Shown: positions 7,059 through 13,820 of the stretch, piece by piece | Layout: each line of letters opens with the position of its first letter | Numbering within the stretch: position 1 is the first letter of the stretch | From: JACZQZ01 sp046756945 | Lineage (GTDB): Bacteria > Pseudomonadota > Alphaproteobacteria > Rhodospirillales > 2-02-FULL-58-16 | Direction of reading: 5' to 3' | DNA: 19,813 bases | Assembly: GCA_046756945.1 (NCBI GenBank) | Contig: JBHHXI010000046.1 | Coordinates: 1-19,813 of the forward strand | Translations under genes and position numbers: made by a program | The notes under the pieces: model-generated | The model's database searches: none | Seen by the model: the letters and a program-made list of their open reading frames with translations, nothing else | What the model was told of the DNA's origin: nothing

Positions 7059-7454
7059 TCAGTCGCCGCCAAACATTATAATCAATAAAGCCAGCAGGCC
7101 AATCACCGTCAACAGGATTCCGCCGACACTCAGCACCAGTATAACGATTTGGCGGACGACATCGGAATCCCCTTTCTTCTGTCGCGGCGCCGCCGAACAA
7201 ACGGGCGAATCCGGCTTTTGCCGCGTGTATTTCGGCTTATCGACGCCCCTTTCCTCGGTGAAAATGGTTCTCGAGACCGAGGTGTCGTTTTCGTCGTTGT
7301 AGTTCTCCTGGATGACCTTGACACCCCTCTGGTGTCGTCTGTCGAGAAGATCACGGGCTTCGTGCAGGGCCTGTTCCCGGTCGTCATGGACGGAATCGAT
7401 GTACCAGTTCCCGTTTCTCAGGGCATGCACCTCGAATAACACGGTCGTCGGCAT
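7059..7454 (-). CDS. small membrane protein, tandem paralogue B (function unknown)
   Basis: This 131-residue paralogue of the adjacent downstream gene has the same order: a conserved head (FEVHALRNGNWYIDSVHDDR, then VKVIQENYNDE and SRTIF), a short basic linker (about 71-98) and a hydrophobic C-terminal segment (about 103-128, ending IIMFGGD). Head and tail are conserved between the paralogues while the linker differs, indicating that both ends are under selection. A GGGGTGAT ribosome-binding sequence lies before ATG 7454. A 188-nt gap separates it from paralogue A, long enough for a separate promoter, though none is convincing. Function unknown. Confidence 0.75.
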   Translation of the reverse strand: MPTTVLFEVHALRNGNWYIDSVHDDREQALHEARDLLDRRHQRGVKVIQENYNDENDTSVSRTIFTEERGVDKPKYTRQKPDSPVCSAAPRQKKGDSDVVRQIVILVLSVGGILLTVIGLLALLIIMFGGD

Positions 7455-7524
7455 GGGATCACCCCGCTTTCACATCGGTGACGTCGGGACGGCGTGAACA
7501 CGGCAGGGCACGCGGCGGGACATG

Positions 7525-7986
7525 TCAGGCGTCATTCGCCTTCTTCCGGCAATTGGCCGCGCCGAGGAGGAAATCGATCGTGCCCCGGCCCTCGCTCACG
7601 GGCAGGAGTATGCTGCGGTAGAGAACCGTTCCCCCCTGGGCATGCCTGAATTCGCCGCTGGTGGTCATCGGGACATTTTTGGAAAGAACCATGCGGTAAC
7701 GGCCCACGGCCTGTGCAAGAAGGGTACCCGCGGGCACCGCCGAGACCGGCCGGCCCGTGAGATCCGGGGGCATTTCGCCGGCGAAGGCGTCGCCGACGCG
7801 CTCGAACGCCGGTTCGCTTTCGCCGTCCACGACCCTGAGCACGAAGATCGACGGCCCGATGTCGCCCAGATCCCGCTTGAGAACGGCGTCAAGGGTCGGC
7901 AACGCGCCGTCCTCCCGGGCGTCCCGCCAGTGGACGAGAAGGCGATGCACCATCCTGCGCTCGATGCCTGTGGGCCGGTTTTCCAT
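7525..7986 (-). CDS. PAS_5-like domain protein
   Basis: The 153-residue soluble protein matches the alphaproteobacterial single-PAS-domain pattern I know as PAS_5: a start with a helix (MVHRLLVHWRDAR), LPTLDAVLKRDLGDI, a core strand pair (SIFVLRVVDG, AFERVGDAF), LTGRPVSAVP, and the final strands YRSILLPVSEGRGTIDFLLGAANCR. These proteins have no output domain and no known ligand. ATG 7986 has only a weak Shine-Dalgarno; the Met at residue 12 is an alternative start. It lies upstream of, and on the same strand as, the small membrane protein pair, with about 70 nt between. Confidence 0.72.
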   Translation of the reverse strand: MENRPTGIERRMVHRLLVHWRDAREDGALPTLDAVLKRDLGDIGPSIFVLRVVDGESEPAFERVGDAFAGEMPPDLTGRPVSAVPAGTLLAQAVGRYRMVLSKNVPMTTSGEFRHAQGGTVLYRSILLPVSEGRGTIDFLLGAANCRKKANDA

Positions 7987-8197
7987 GGTTTGAAGTCCAC
8001 ACCTGTTCCGCGCCCCGATTCCCGCCCCCGGCGCGGGGCCGGACAGTCACCGGTCCGGCGCGCCCGGGGGGCGAAAGAGGGCCTCAGATCAATATGTAGG
8101 GGGGCCGGGACGCGGCTGCCAGAAAGGCCGCCGCCCTCCTGCATTTACCGGCCCCGGGCCTGGCCCGACCGGCCGCGCGGTTTCTAAGGTACGAGTG

Positions 8198-8229
8198 AAA
8201 AACCCGGCCCGCGGGAAGAGGGCGCCGGG
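8198..8229 (-). terminator. Rho-independent terminator after pheT
   Basis: Read on the minus strand, a CCCGGC/GCCGGG stem (8224-8229 with 8203-8208) is followed directly by TTTTT (complement of 8198-8202). It lies 27 nt past the pheT stop. A competing pairing CCCGCGG/CCGCGGG is also possible. The rest of the 7987-8255 interval holds only a short CCGGAC/GTCCGG hairpin (8039-8058) and no plausible gene. Confidence 0.55.
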
Positions 8230-8255
8230 GCCGCGGGAACCCTGGATACCCGGCT

Positions 8256-10661
8256 TTACGTCCGCAGGGTGCCGCCGGTGGCCTTTTCCACGCTGGCCAC
8301 CACTTTTTGCGCCACGGTGTCGATCTCCGCGTCGGTGAGGGTCTTTTCGGTGGGCTGCAGGGTGACGTTGATGGCCAGGGACTTCTTGCCGGCGCCGACG
8401 TTGCCGCCGGAGAAGACGTCGAACACGCGCACCTCGGCGATCAGGCCCTTGTCGGCGCCGCGGGCGGCGGCGAGGACCGCATCAGCGGCCACGTCCTCGT
8501 CGACGACGAAGGCAAAGTCCCGCTCCACCGGCTGCAGGGGCGACAGCTCCAGGTGCGGCTTGGCGGCGCTTTTCCGGGCCCTCATCTTCGGCAGATGGTC
8601 GAGGAAGACCTCGAACCCGGCGATGGGGCCCTTGACATCCATCTTTCCGAGCACGCCGGGGTGGATCTCGCCGAAGTACGCCAACACCGTTTTCGGGCCC
8701 AGACGCACGGTCCCCGACCGTCCCGGGTGGTACCACGGCGGCGCGTCGGCGGAAACCCGAAGGCTTTCGGACGGCGCGCCGAGGGCGGCGAGAAGGGCGA
8801 CGACATCGCCCTTGGCGTCGAACACGTCCACCGGGCGGGGCGAATCCGCCCAGTTGCGCGGGCCCGTGCGCCCGGCGCGCACGCCGGCGGCGACCGTGGC
8901 CTGGTCCCGGGGCTCGTCGCCGGTGTATTGGGGGCCGACCTCGAAGAGGGCGGCGTCGGCGGCGCCGCGGTCGGCGTTCGATCCGCAGGCGGCGATCAGG
9001 TTGGGCAGCACCGAGGGACGCATCACGTCCAGCTCGCTGCTGATCGGGTTGACCAGATGCGTCGATTCCGGCGCGCCGCCGAACAGGGCGGCGTCGCCCG
9101 AGGCCATGAACGACAGGGTGACCGCCTCGACCAGGCCGCGCCCGGCCAGCACCCGCCCGGCGGCGGCGCGGCGGCGCTGCTCGGGGTCGAGGGCGGGACG
9201 GGGCAGCGGCGTCGTGCGCTCCAGGGGCAGCGCCGGGATGCGGTCATAGCCATGGATACGGATCACCTCTTCGATCAGGCAGGCCTCGCCGACGATGTCG
9301 CTGCGCCACGAGGGGACGCCGACGGCGAGCGTGTCGCCGTCCTTGTCGATGGTGAAGCCGAGGTCGGTGAGAATCCGCTCCACCTCGCGCGCCGGCACGT
9401 CCGCGCCGCCGAAGGTGCCGACGCGGCCGGGGCGCAACGCGATGGGGCGCCGCGGCGGCGGCTCGGCGCCGGCGATCACCAGCTCAGAAGGCTCGCCGCC
9501 GCACAGATCCAGGATCAGGCGGGTGGCGATCTCCATGCCATCGACCAGGAAGGCGGGGTCGATACCGCGCTCGAACCGGTAGCGCGCGTCCGACATCAGG
9601 TTGAGCTTGCGTCCCGTCGCCGCCGTGCGCACCGGATCGAACAGCGCCGATTCGACGAAGATGTCGACGGAGTCCGCGGTGCAGCCCGTCCGCTCGCCGC
9701 CGATGACGCCGCCCAATGCCGCGGCCCCGTGGTCATCGGCGATGACCGTCATCCCGGCGTCCAGTTCGTACACCTTGCCGTTCAGCGCCGGCAGCGATTC
9801 CCCGGCACGGGCCAGGCGGACGTGGAGGTCGCCGCCGACCTTGTCGGCATCGAACACGTGCAGGGGGCGACTGAGGCCGATGGTGAGATAATTGGTGATG
9901 TCGACGAGGGCCGAAATGGGCCGCAGGCCGACCGCCCCCAGCTTGTCCCTGAGCCAGGCCGGGCTGTCGGCGTTCCTGACGCCACGGATGGCGCGGCCGA
10001 CGAAATAGGGGCACGCGTCGGCGGTTTCGGCGTCGAACTCCAGATGGACGGCGATGGGACTCCTGAACGCGCCCGGGACCGGGTCCGCGTCCACGGGCTT
10101 CAACGTCCCCAGCCCGGCCGCCGACAGATCCCGGGCGATCCCCCGGATGCCCAGGCAGTCGCCCCGGTTGGGCGTGACCGCGATGTCGATCAGCGGGTCG
10201 GAGAGGCCCATGACACCGGCGGCGGGCGCGCCCACCGGCGCGTCCCCGGGGAGCTCGATGATCCCCTCGTGCTCGTCGCTCAGGCCCACCTCGCGCTCGG
10301 ACAGCAGCATGCCGTTGCTTTCCACGCCGCGGATACGGGCTTTCTTGAGCCGCATCCCGGTGCCCGGAATGACCGCCCCGGCGGCGGCGAACACGCCCAC
10401 CATGCCGGCCCGCGCGTTGGCGGCGCCGCACACCACCTGCGTCGTTCCGCTGCCCGTGTCCACCCGGCACACCCTGAGGCGGTCGGCGTCGGGATGGGGC
10501 TCCGCCGCCAGCACCCGCGCCACCACGAACCCCGCCAGCCCGTGGGAACGGTCGATCACCTCTTCCACCTCCAGGCCGACCATGGTCAGCCGTCCGGCGA
10601 TCTCGTCCACCGGGGCGTCGGTGTCCAGGTGGTCCTTGAGCCAGCTCAGCGGCACCTTCAC
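8256..10661 (-). CDS. pheT: phenylalanyl-tRNA synthetase beta subunit
   Basis: This 801-residue subunit of the alpha2-beta2 enzyme charges tRNA-Phe in the cytoplasm. The N-terminal tRNA-binding (EMAP-like) domain is at about 39-150 (FVVARVLAAEPHPDADRLRV). The B3/B4 editing region and B5 domain occupy the middle, and the ferredoxin-like anticodon-binding domain forms the C terminus (about 708-801, from HLELSPLQPVERDFAFVV). Length is normal for the long bacterial form. The start codon is GTG and overlaps the pheS stop (GTGA on the minus strand at 10661-10658), so translation is coupled to pheS and gives balanced subunits. A terminator hairpin follows the stop. Confidence 0.97.
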   Translation of the reverse strand: MKVPLSWLKDHLDTDAPVDEIAGRLTMVGLEVEEVIDRSHGLAGFVVARVLAAEPHPDADRLRVCRVDTGSGTTQVVCGAANARAGMVGVFAAAGAVIPGTGMRLKKARIRGVESNGMLLSEREVGLSDEHEGIIELPGDAPVGAPAAGVMGLSDPLIDIAVTPNRGDCLGIRGIARDLSAAGLGTLKPVDADPVPGAFRSPIAVHLEFDAETADACPYFVGRAIRGVRNADSPAWLRDKLGAVGLRPISALVDITNYLTIGLSRPLHVFDADKVGGDLHVRLARAGESLPALNGKVYELDAGMTVIADDHGAAALGGVIGGERTGCTADSVDIFVESALFDPVRTAATGRKLNLMSDARYRFERGIDPAFLVDGMEIATRLILDLCGGEPSELVIAGAEPPPRRPIALRPGRVGTFGGADVPAREVERILTDLGFTIDKDGDTLAVGVPSWRSDIVGEACLIEEVIRIHGYDRIPALPLERTTPLPRPALDPEQRRRAAAGRVLAGRGLVEAVTLSFMASGDAALFGGAPESTHLVNPISSELDVMRPSVLPNLIAACGSNADRGAADAALFEVGPQYTGDEPRDQATVAAGVRAGRTGPRNWADSPRPVDVFDAKGDVVALLAALGAPSESLRVSADAPPWYHPGRSGTVRLGPKTVLAYFGEIHPGVLGKMDVKGPIAGFEVFLDHLPKMRARKSAAKPHLELSPLQPVERDFAFVVDEDVAADAVLAAARGADKGLIAEVRVFDVFSGGNVGAGKKSLAINVTLQPTEKTLTDAEIDTVAQKVVASVEKATGGTLRT

Positions 10662-11779
10662 GAATTCAGCCCCCCGACCATGCTGGGAATGTGAAGGGCG
10701 GGGAATCCGTAGTGCCTGAGCCAGCGCAGGTCGGACTCGAAAAAGGTGCGCAGATCCCCGATTCCGTACTTCAGCATGGCCATGCGCTCGACGCCCAGTC
10801 CGAAGGCGAAGCCCTGGTACCGGGCCGCGTCGATGCCGCAGTTTTCCAGGACCTTGGGATGGACCATGCCGCAGCCGAGGATTTCCAGCCAGCCTGCCTT
10901 CGCCGAAGCGGAGCCTCGGCTTCGCGCAGGCAGGTCCTCGCCGTGGCCGATGCGGAACGCGCCGCCGTCGCGGATGCAGCCGATGTCCACCTCCGCCGAG
11001 GGCTCGGTGAAGGGGAAGTAGCTGGGACGGAAGCGCACGGGCAGATCCTCGACGCCGAAGTAGGCCCGGCAGAACTCGATCAGACAGCCCTTCAGGTGGC
11101 CCATGTGGGTGGTTTCGTCCACCGCCAGGCCCTCCACCTGGTGGAACATGGGCGAATGGGTCGCGTCGTAATCGCAGCGGTACGTGCGACCGGGCACGAT
11201 GATGCGCAGCGGCGGCTTTTGCTCGCCCATGGTGCGGATCTGAACCGGCGAGGTGTGGGTGCGCAGCACCCTGCGGTGGCCGCCCGCCATGCCCGGCAGA
11301 TAGAAGGTGTCGTGCTCCTGGCGCGCCGGGTGCTCCGGCGGGATGTTGAGCGCCGTGAAGTTATGCCAGTCGTCCTCGATGTCCGGACCCTCGGCGACCG
11401 TGAAGCCCATCTCGCCGAAGATGGCGATGACCTCGTCGATGGTCTGGGTGATGGGATGGACGCGTCCCCGGCCTTCGGCGCGCACGGGCAACGTCACGTC
11501 CACCTTTTCCTCCATGAGCCGCGCATCGAGCGTGGCGCCGGCGAGGTCTTCCTTGCGCGCCTCGATGGCGGCGGCGACGTCGTCCTTGAGCACGTTGAGG
11601 GCGGCGCCGGCGGATTTACGGGTCTTCGGGTCCATGGCGCCCAGACCCTTCATCAGCGCCGTGATCCGCCCCTTCCTGCCGAGGGCCTCGACGCGCACCC
11701 GTTCAAGACTTTCAAGGGAATTGGCGGCGGCCGTGGCCTCGAGGATCCGGGTCTTGATGGTGTCGAGGTCGTCCTGCAT
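10658..11779 (-). CDS. pheS: phenylalanyl-tRNA synthetase alpha subunit, with 14-residue in-frame insert
   Basis: This catalytic alpha subunit has 373 residues. The N-terminal coiled coil (about 1-95) is followed by the class II core, with motif 2-like RTYRCDYDATHSPMFHQVEG, FRPSYFPFTEPSAEVD and motif 3 GFAFGLGVERMAMLKYG. Residues 283-296 (Leu-Pro-Ala-Arg to Lys-Ala-Gly) are an extra segment encoded exactly by a 42-nt palindrome at 10893-10934; without it the text reads GEDWLEILGCGM, the expected family sequence. The insertion falls between strands before motif 3, where loops vary, so the enzyme is probably still active. GAGG lies 10 nt before ATG 11779. A strong hairpin separates it from rplT. 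Confidence 0.97.
   Translation of the reverse strand: MQDDLDTIKTRILEATAAANSLESLERVRVEALGRKGRITALMKGLGAMDPKTRKSAGAALNVLKDDVAAAIEARKEDLAGATLDARLMEEKVDVTLPVRAEGRGRVHPITQTIDEVIAIFGEMGFTVAEGPDIEDDWHNFTALNIPPEHPARQEHDTFYLPGMAGGHRRVLRTHTSPVQIRTMGEQKPPLRIIVPGRTYRCDYDATHSPMFHQVEGLAVDETTHMGHLKGCLIEFCRAYFGVEDLPVRFRPSYFPFTEPSAEVDIGCIRDGGAFRIGHGEDLPARSRGSASAKAGWLEILGCGMVHPKVLENCGIDAARYQGFAFGLGVERMAMLKYGIGDLRTFFESDLRWLRHYGFPALHIPSMVGGLNS
10893..10934. repeat. 42-nt coding palindromic element within pheS
   Basis: The arms CCTGCCTTCGCCGAAGC (10893-10909) and GGCTTCGCGCAGGCAGG (10918-10934) form a long imperfect hairpin with one mismatch and one bulge around a roughly 9-nt loop. The element is a multiple of three and has no stop codon in any of the six frames. 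It therefore resembles protein-coding palindromic elements such as those described in Rickettsia. Relationship to any named family is untested. Confidence 0.8.
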
Positions 11780-11803
11780 TCTTCGCCCGCCTCATACAGC
11801 AAG

Positions 11804-11830
11804 AGGGAGCCGGCCCGCGGCCGGCTCCCT
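11804..11830 (-). promoter_or_regulatory. strong hairpin in rplT-pheS gap (attenuator or processing site)
   Basis: AGGGAGCCGGCC (11804-11815) and GGCCGGCTCCCT (11819-11830) form a perfect 12-bp stem with a CGC loop. On the minus strand it is followed by CTTGCTGT, not a proper T-tract, so it is not a classical terminator. It occupies the position where enterobacteria carry the pheM attenuator. No Phe-rich leader peptide is present. Confidence 0.6.
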
Positions 11831-11862
11831 ATACTTTCAGAAACCCATTAACGATTAAAGCG

Positions 11863-12228
11863 TCACGCGGTCTTGGCGAGAGCGGCCTGGACCTGTTCCA
11901 CCAGCGCCTTGAAGGCGTCGGGTTCCCTGACCACCAGATCGGACAGGATCTTGCGGTCGATCTCGATCCCCGCCGTGTGCAGACCGTTGATGAACTGGGA
12001 ATAGGTGAGCCCGTGGGCGCGGGCCCCCGCGTTGATGCGCTGGATCCACAGCCTGCGGAACGACCGTTTGCGGGTGCGCCGGTCGCGGTAGGCGTATTGC
12101 AGCCCCTTCTCCACCCGCTCGATGGTGACGCGGAACGCGTTTCGGTTGCGCCCCTGGTAGCCGCTGGCCATGGCCAGGACCTTCTTGTGCCGGGCGTGGG
12201 TGGTAACGCCACGTTTGACGCGCGACAT
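11863..12228 (-). CDS. rplT: 50S ribosomal protein L20
   Basis: This 121-residue basic protein is full length for L20. It starts MSRVKRGVTTHARHKKVL, has the conserved RNRNAFR and YAYRDRRTRKRSFRRLWIQRINA, and ends with the globular LV-rich part. It binds 23S rRNA domain I early in 50S assembly and in several bacteria represses its own operon by binding the mRNA. It lies 15 nt after rpmI in the order rpmI-rplT-pheS-pheT. A GAGAG sequence serves as a modest ribosome-binding site. Confidence 0.98.
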   Translation of the reverse strand: MSRVKRGVTTHARHKKVLAMASGYQGRNRNAFRVTIERVEKGLQYAYRDRRTRKRSFRRLWIQRINAGARAHGLTYSQFINGLHTAGIEIDRKILSDLVVREPDAFKALVEQVQAALAKTA

Positions 12229-12243
12229 GGCTGGTACTCTCTC

Positions 12244-12441
12244 TTAGGCGTGGGGCAGGTACGATTTCACGATACGCGCATCGGCAGCCGAGAGGATCAT
12301 GGTGCCGCGCGCCTTGCGCTTCATCTTTTTCGGGCGTTTGCGCAGATTGTGGCGTTTGAAGCTGGGGTTGGCCCGGACCTTGCCCGAACTGGTCAGCCGG
12401 AAACGCTTCTTGGCGCTGGACTTGGTCTTCAATTTGGGCAT
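12244..12441 (-). CDS. rpmI: 50S ribosomal protein L35
   Basis: This 65-residue protein is very basic and starts MPKLKTKSSAKKRFRLT, the L35 signature, followed by RHNLRKRPKKMKRKARGT and the C-terminal LSAADARIVKSYLPHA. Length is normal. AAAGGAA precedes ATG 12441. It is the first gene of the rpmI-rplT-pheST transcript, with a good promoter at 12530-12558 giving a leader of roughly 80 nt. Confidence 0.98.
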   Translation of the reverse strand: MPKLKTKSSAKKRFRLTSSGKVRANPSFKRHNLRKRPKKMKRKARGTMILSAADARIVKSYLPHA

Positions 12442-12504
12442 TTCGCGTTCCTTTCTTCGGAGCCGTTCATCCAGCGGTTGGGCATGCCCCGGCCGCGCCG
12501 CTTA

Positions 12505-12521
12505 CCATGGGTTTCCCATGG
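12505..12521 (-). promoter_or_regulatory. hairpin at 5' end of the rpmI leader
   Basis: CCATGGG-TTT-CCCATGG is a perfect 7-bp inverted repeat. It lies just after the predicted transcription start (about 12523), so the rpmI mRNA would begin with a stem-loop. It could stabilise the mRNA or take part in L20 autoregulation; both are inference. Confidence 0.4.
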
Positions 12522-12529
12522 AGGCGTGG

Positions 12530-12558
12530 GTTATAGCGGCAGCGGCCGGGGATTGCAA
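12530..12558 (-). promoter_or_regulatory. sigma70-type promoter of rpmI-rplT-pheST
   Basis: On the minus strand TTGCAA (12558-12553) and TATAAC (12535-12530) are separated by 17 bases. Both hexamers are close to consensus with ideal spacing. The predicted start is near 12523. Confidence 0.6.
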
Positions 12559-12575
12559 GGCGCCCGGCGAGGCCG

Positions 12576-12604
12576 TTGAAACCTCGAAATATGGGCTTTA
12601 CATT
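12576..12604 (+). promoter_or_regulatory. sigma70-type promoter of the CheZ-like gene
   Basis: TTGAAA (12576-12581) and TACATT (12599-12604) have a 17-base spacer. It points away from the rpmI promoter; the two -35 hexamers are only 17 bases apart. It implies transcription from about 12611, ruling against translation starts at 12576 or 12591. Confidence 0.5.
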
Positions 12605-12617
12605 GCCAAGTGTCATC

Positions 12618-13037
12618 ATGGTGCCCGAGCGGCGGGAGCAGATGGCGGCCCCACTCATGAGCGACCCCGGATCCGAAGACAGCGACGAAAAGGTCAATGC
12701 CGCGCTCTCCAGGGCCGTGCACCAGCTGGAAACCGCCGTCCGCGAGCAGGAATGCGCGGCGGACCGCATTCTCGCCCTCGCCGAACGCATCTACGACAAG
12801 GCGCTGGACAAGGCCACCAGGCTGCAGGTGGAGGCCATCATGGAGGCCTGCGCCTTCCAGGACCTCACCGGCCAGCGCATCCGCAAGGTGACGCGGCTCA
12901 TCCGGTACCTGCAGGAGAACAAACTGATTTCGACGGCAGACCTGCCCCAGGACAGCCCCCGGCAACCGGACAACGTCGGTCTGACCCAGGAGCAGGTCGA
13001 TCAGCTATTGAGTGGTGGAAAAACGGGTACGGACTGA
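12618..13037 (+). CDS. CheZ-like phosphatase-family protein
   Basis: This helical protein of about 139 residues contains ACAFQDLTGQRIRKVTRLIRYLQ. It matches the CheZ active-site helix, where an Asp and a Gln four residues later act on CheY-P; here they are Asp82 and Gln86. The N-terminal half (residues 24-78) is a long amphipathic helix, consistent with the CheZ four-helix-bundle dimer, though the protein is shorter than enterobacterial CheZ (about 214). The C-terminal tail GLTQEQVDQLLSGG resembles CheY-binding peptides of CheZ and the FliM N terminus. The start is uncertain: ATGs at 12618, 12642 and 12657 are all possible and none has a well-placed Shine-Dalgarno sequence. It sits opposite in strand between rpmI and infC and presumably dephosphorylates a response regulator such as CheY. 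Confidence 0.8.
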   Translation: MVPERREQMAAPLMSDPGSEDSDEKVNAALSRAVHQLETAVREQECAADRILALAERIYDKALDKATRLQVEAIMEACAFQDLTGQRIRKVTRLIRYLQENKLISTADLPQDSPRQPDNVGLTQEQVDQLLSGGKTGTD

Positions 13038-13146
13038 CGGACCACCGAACCAGGCGGCACCGCACGGCACCCGGCCTTCCCGGCGGTGGACGATCCGGCT
13101 TCCCCAGGCGCGCCAATGGGCACCCCGGCATTTCTCCCGCGGGATC

Positions 13147-13683
13147 CTACCTCGGCGCCAGGACCATGGTCATAAGGCGCCCCTCCATCTGGGGGACTAT
13201 CTCGACCTTGACCATTTCCTCCAGATCCTCGCACACCCGGTCCAGCACCCTCATGCCCAGTTCCTGGTGGGCCATTTCACGACCACGGAAACGGACGGTC
13301 ACCTTGACCTTGTCTCCGTCGCCGAGGAACCGCTTCATGCTGCGCATTTTGACCTGGTAGTCGTGCTCGTCGATGCCCGGGCGCATCTTGATCTCCTTGA
13401 CCTCGATGATCTTCTGCTTCTTGCGGGCCTCGTTGCGCTTTTTCTGCTCCTCGTACTTGAACTTGCCGTAGTCGAGGATCTTGCACACGGGCGGATCGGC
13501 GTTGGGCGAGACCTCGACCAGATCGAGGCCGGCATCGATCGCCATTTGCAAACCTTCTTCCGCGGAAAGGACGCCGACCATCTCTCCGTCGGCATCGACG
13601 AGACGGATCGTCGGTGCAGTGATCAGGTCGTTGACCCGCGGCCCCGTTTGGGGCGGCGGCGTATTCGAGTATCGTCTCGCGAT
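13147..13683 (-). CDS. infC: translation initiation factor IF-3 (ATC start)
   Basis: IF-3, 178 residues, prevents subunit joining and checks start-codon pairing on the 30S. The N domain begins RVNDLITAPTIRLVDADGEM, then VGVLSAEEGL, LDLVEVSPNADPPVCKILDYGKF, a basic linker (about 80-100) and the C domain ending VEIVPQMEGRLMTMVLAP. An ATG at 13581 would delete 34 conserved residues. The true start is ATC at 13683-13681: it follows an in-frame TAA directly, lies 7 nt after AAGGAGA (13697-13691), and yields the expected N terminus (M)ARRYSNTPPPQTGPRVN. No ATG, GTG or TTG lies between that stop and the conserved region. Non-AUG starts (AUU, AUC) on infC are known to allow IF-3 autorepression. Confidence 0.95.
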   Translation of the reverse strand: MARRYSNTPPPQTGPRVNDLITAPTIRLVDADGEMVGVLSAEEGLQMAIDAGLDLVEVSPNADPPVCKILDYGKFKYEEQKKRNEARKKQKIIEVKEIKMRPGIDEHDYQVKMRSMKRFLGDGDKVKVTVRFRGREMAHQELGMRVLDRVCEDLEEMVKVEIVPQMEGRLMTMVLAPR

Positions 13684-13705
13684 TTAAAAATCTCCTTCTC
13701 TCGTT

Positions 13706-13762
13706 GTCACAACAAGTAGTCACAACACGTACAGCCCCACCTTTCCGCCTGCCCTCAGGCGG
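13706..13762 (-). promoter_or_regulatory. infC leader: duplicated heptamer and hairpin
   Basis: The thrS-infC gap (13684-13820) holds a perfect CCGCCTG/CAGGCGG hairpin (13745-13762, loop of four) and two copies of TTGTGAC (minus strand; 13712-13706 and 13725-13719) spaced by 13 nt, just before the infC Shine-Dalgarno. No T-tract follows the hairpin, so readthrough into infC is expected. A regulatory or mRNA-processing role is inference. Confidence 0.4.
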
Positions 13763-13820
13763 ACCTCCGATGGGAAAACGCCTGCCGCGCACGCCATCGG
13801 ATTGGTGAGCGCCGATTCGA

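Noticed and set aside
8307..10694. Long open frame (795 codons) antisense to pheT
   Set aside because: A GC-rich shadow of a well-conserved gene; its product is low-complexity Arg/Gly/Val/Asp-rich sequence with no domain.
11837..11848. Three-codon frame Met-Gly-Phe-stop ahead of the rplT-pheS hairpin, as a Phe-sensing leader
   Set aside because: Too short, one Phe codon, no ribosome-binding site; likely chance.
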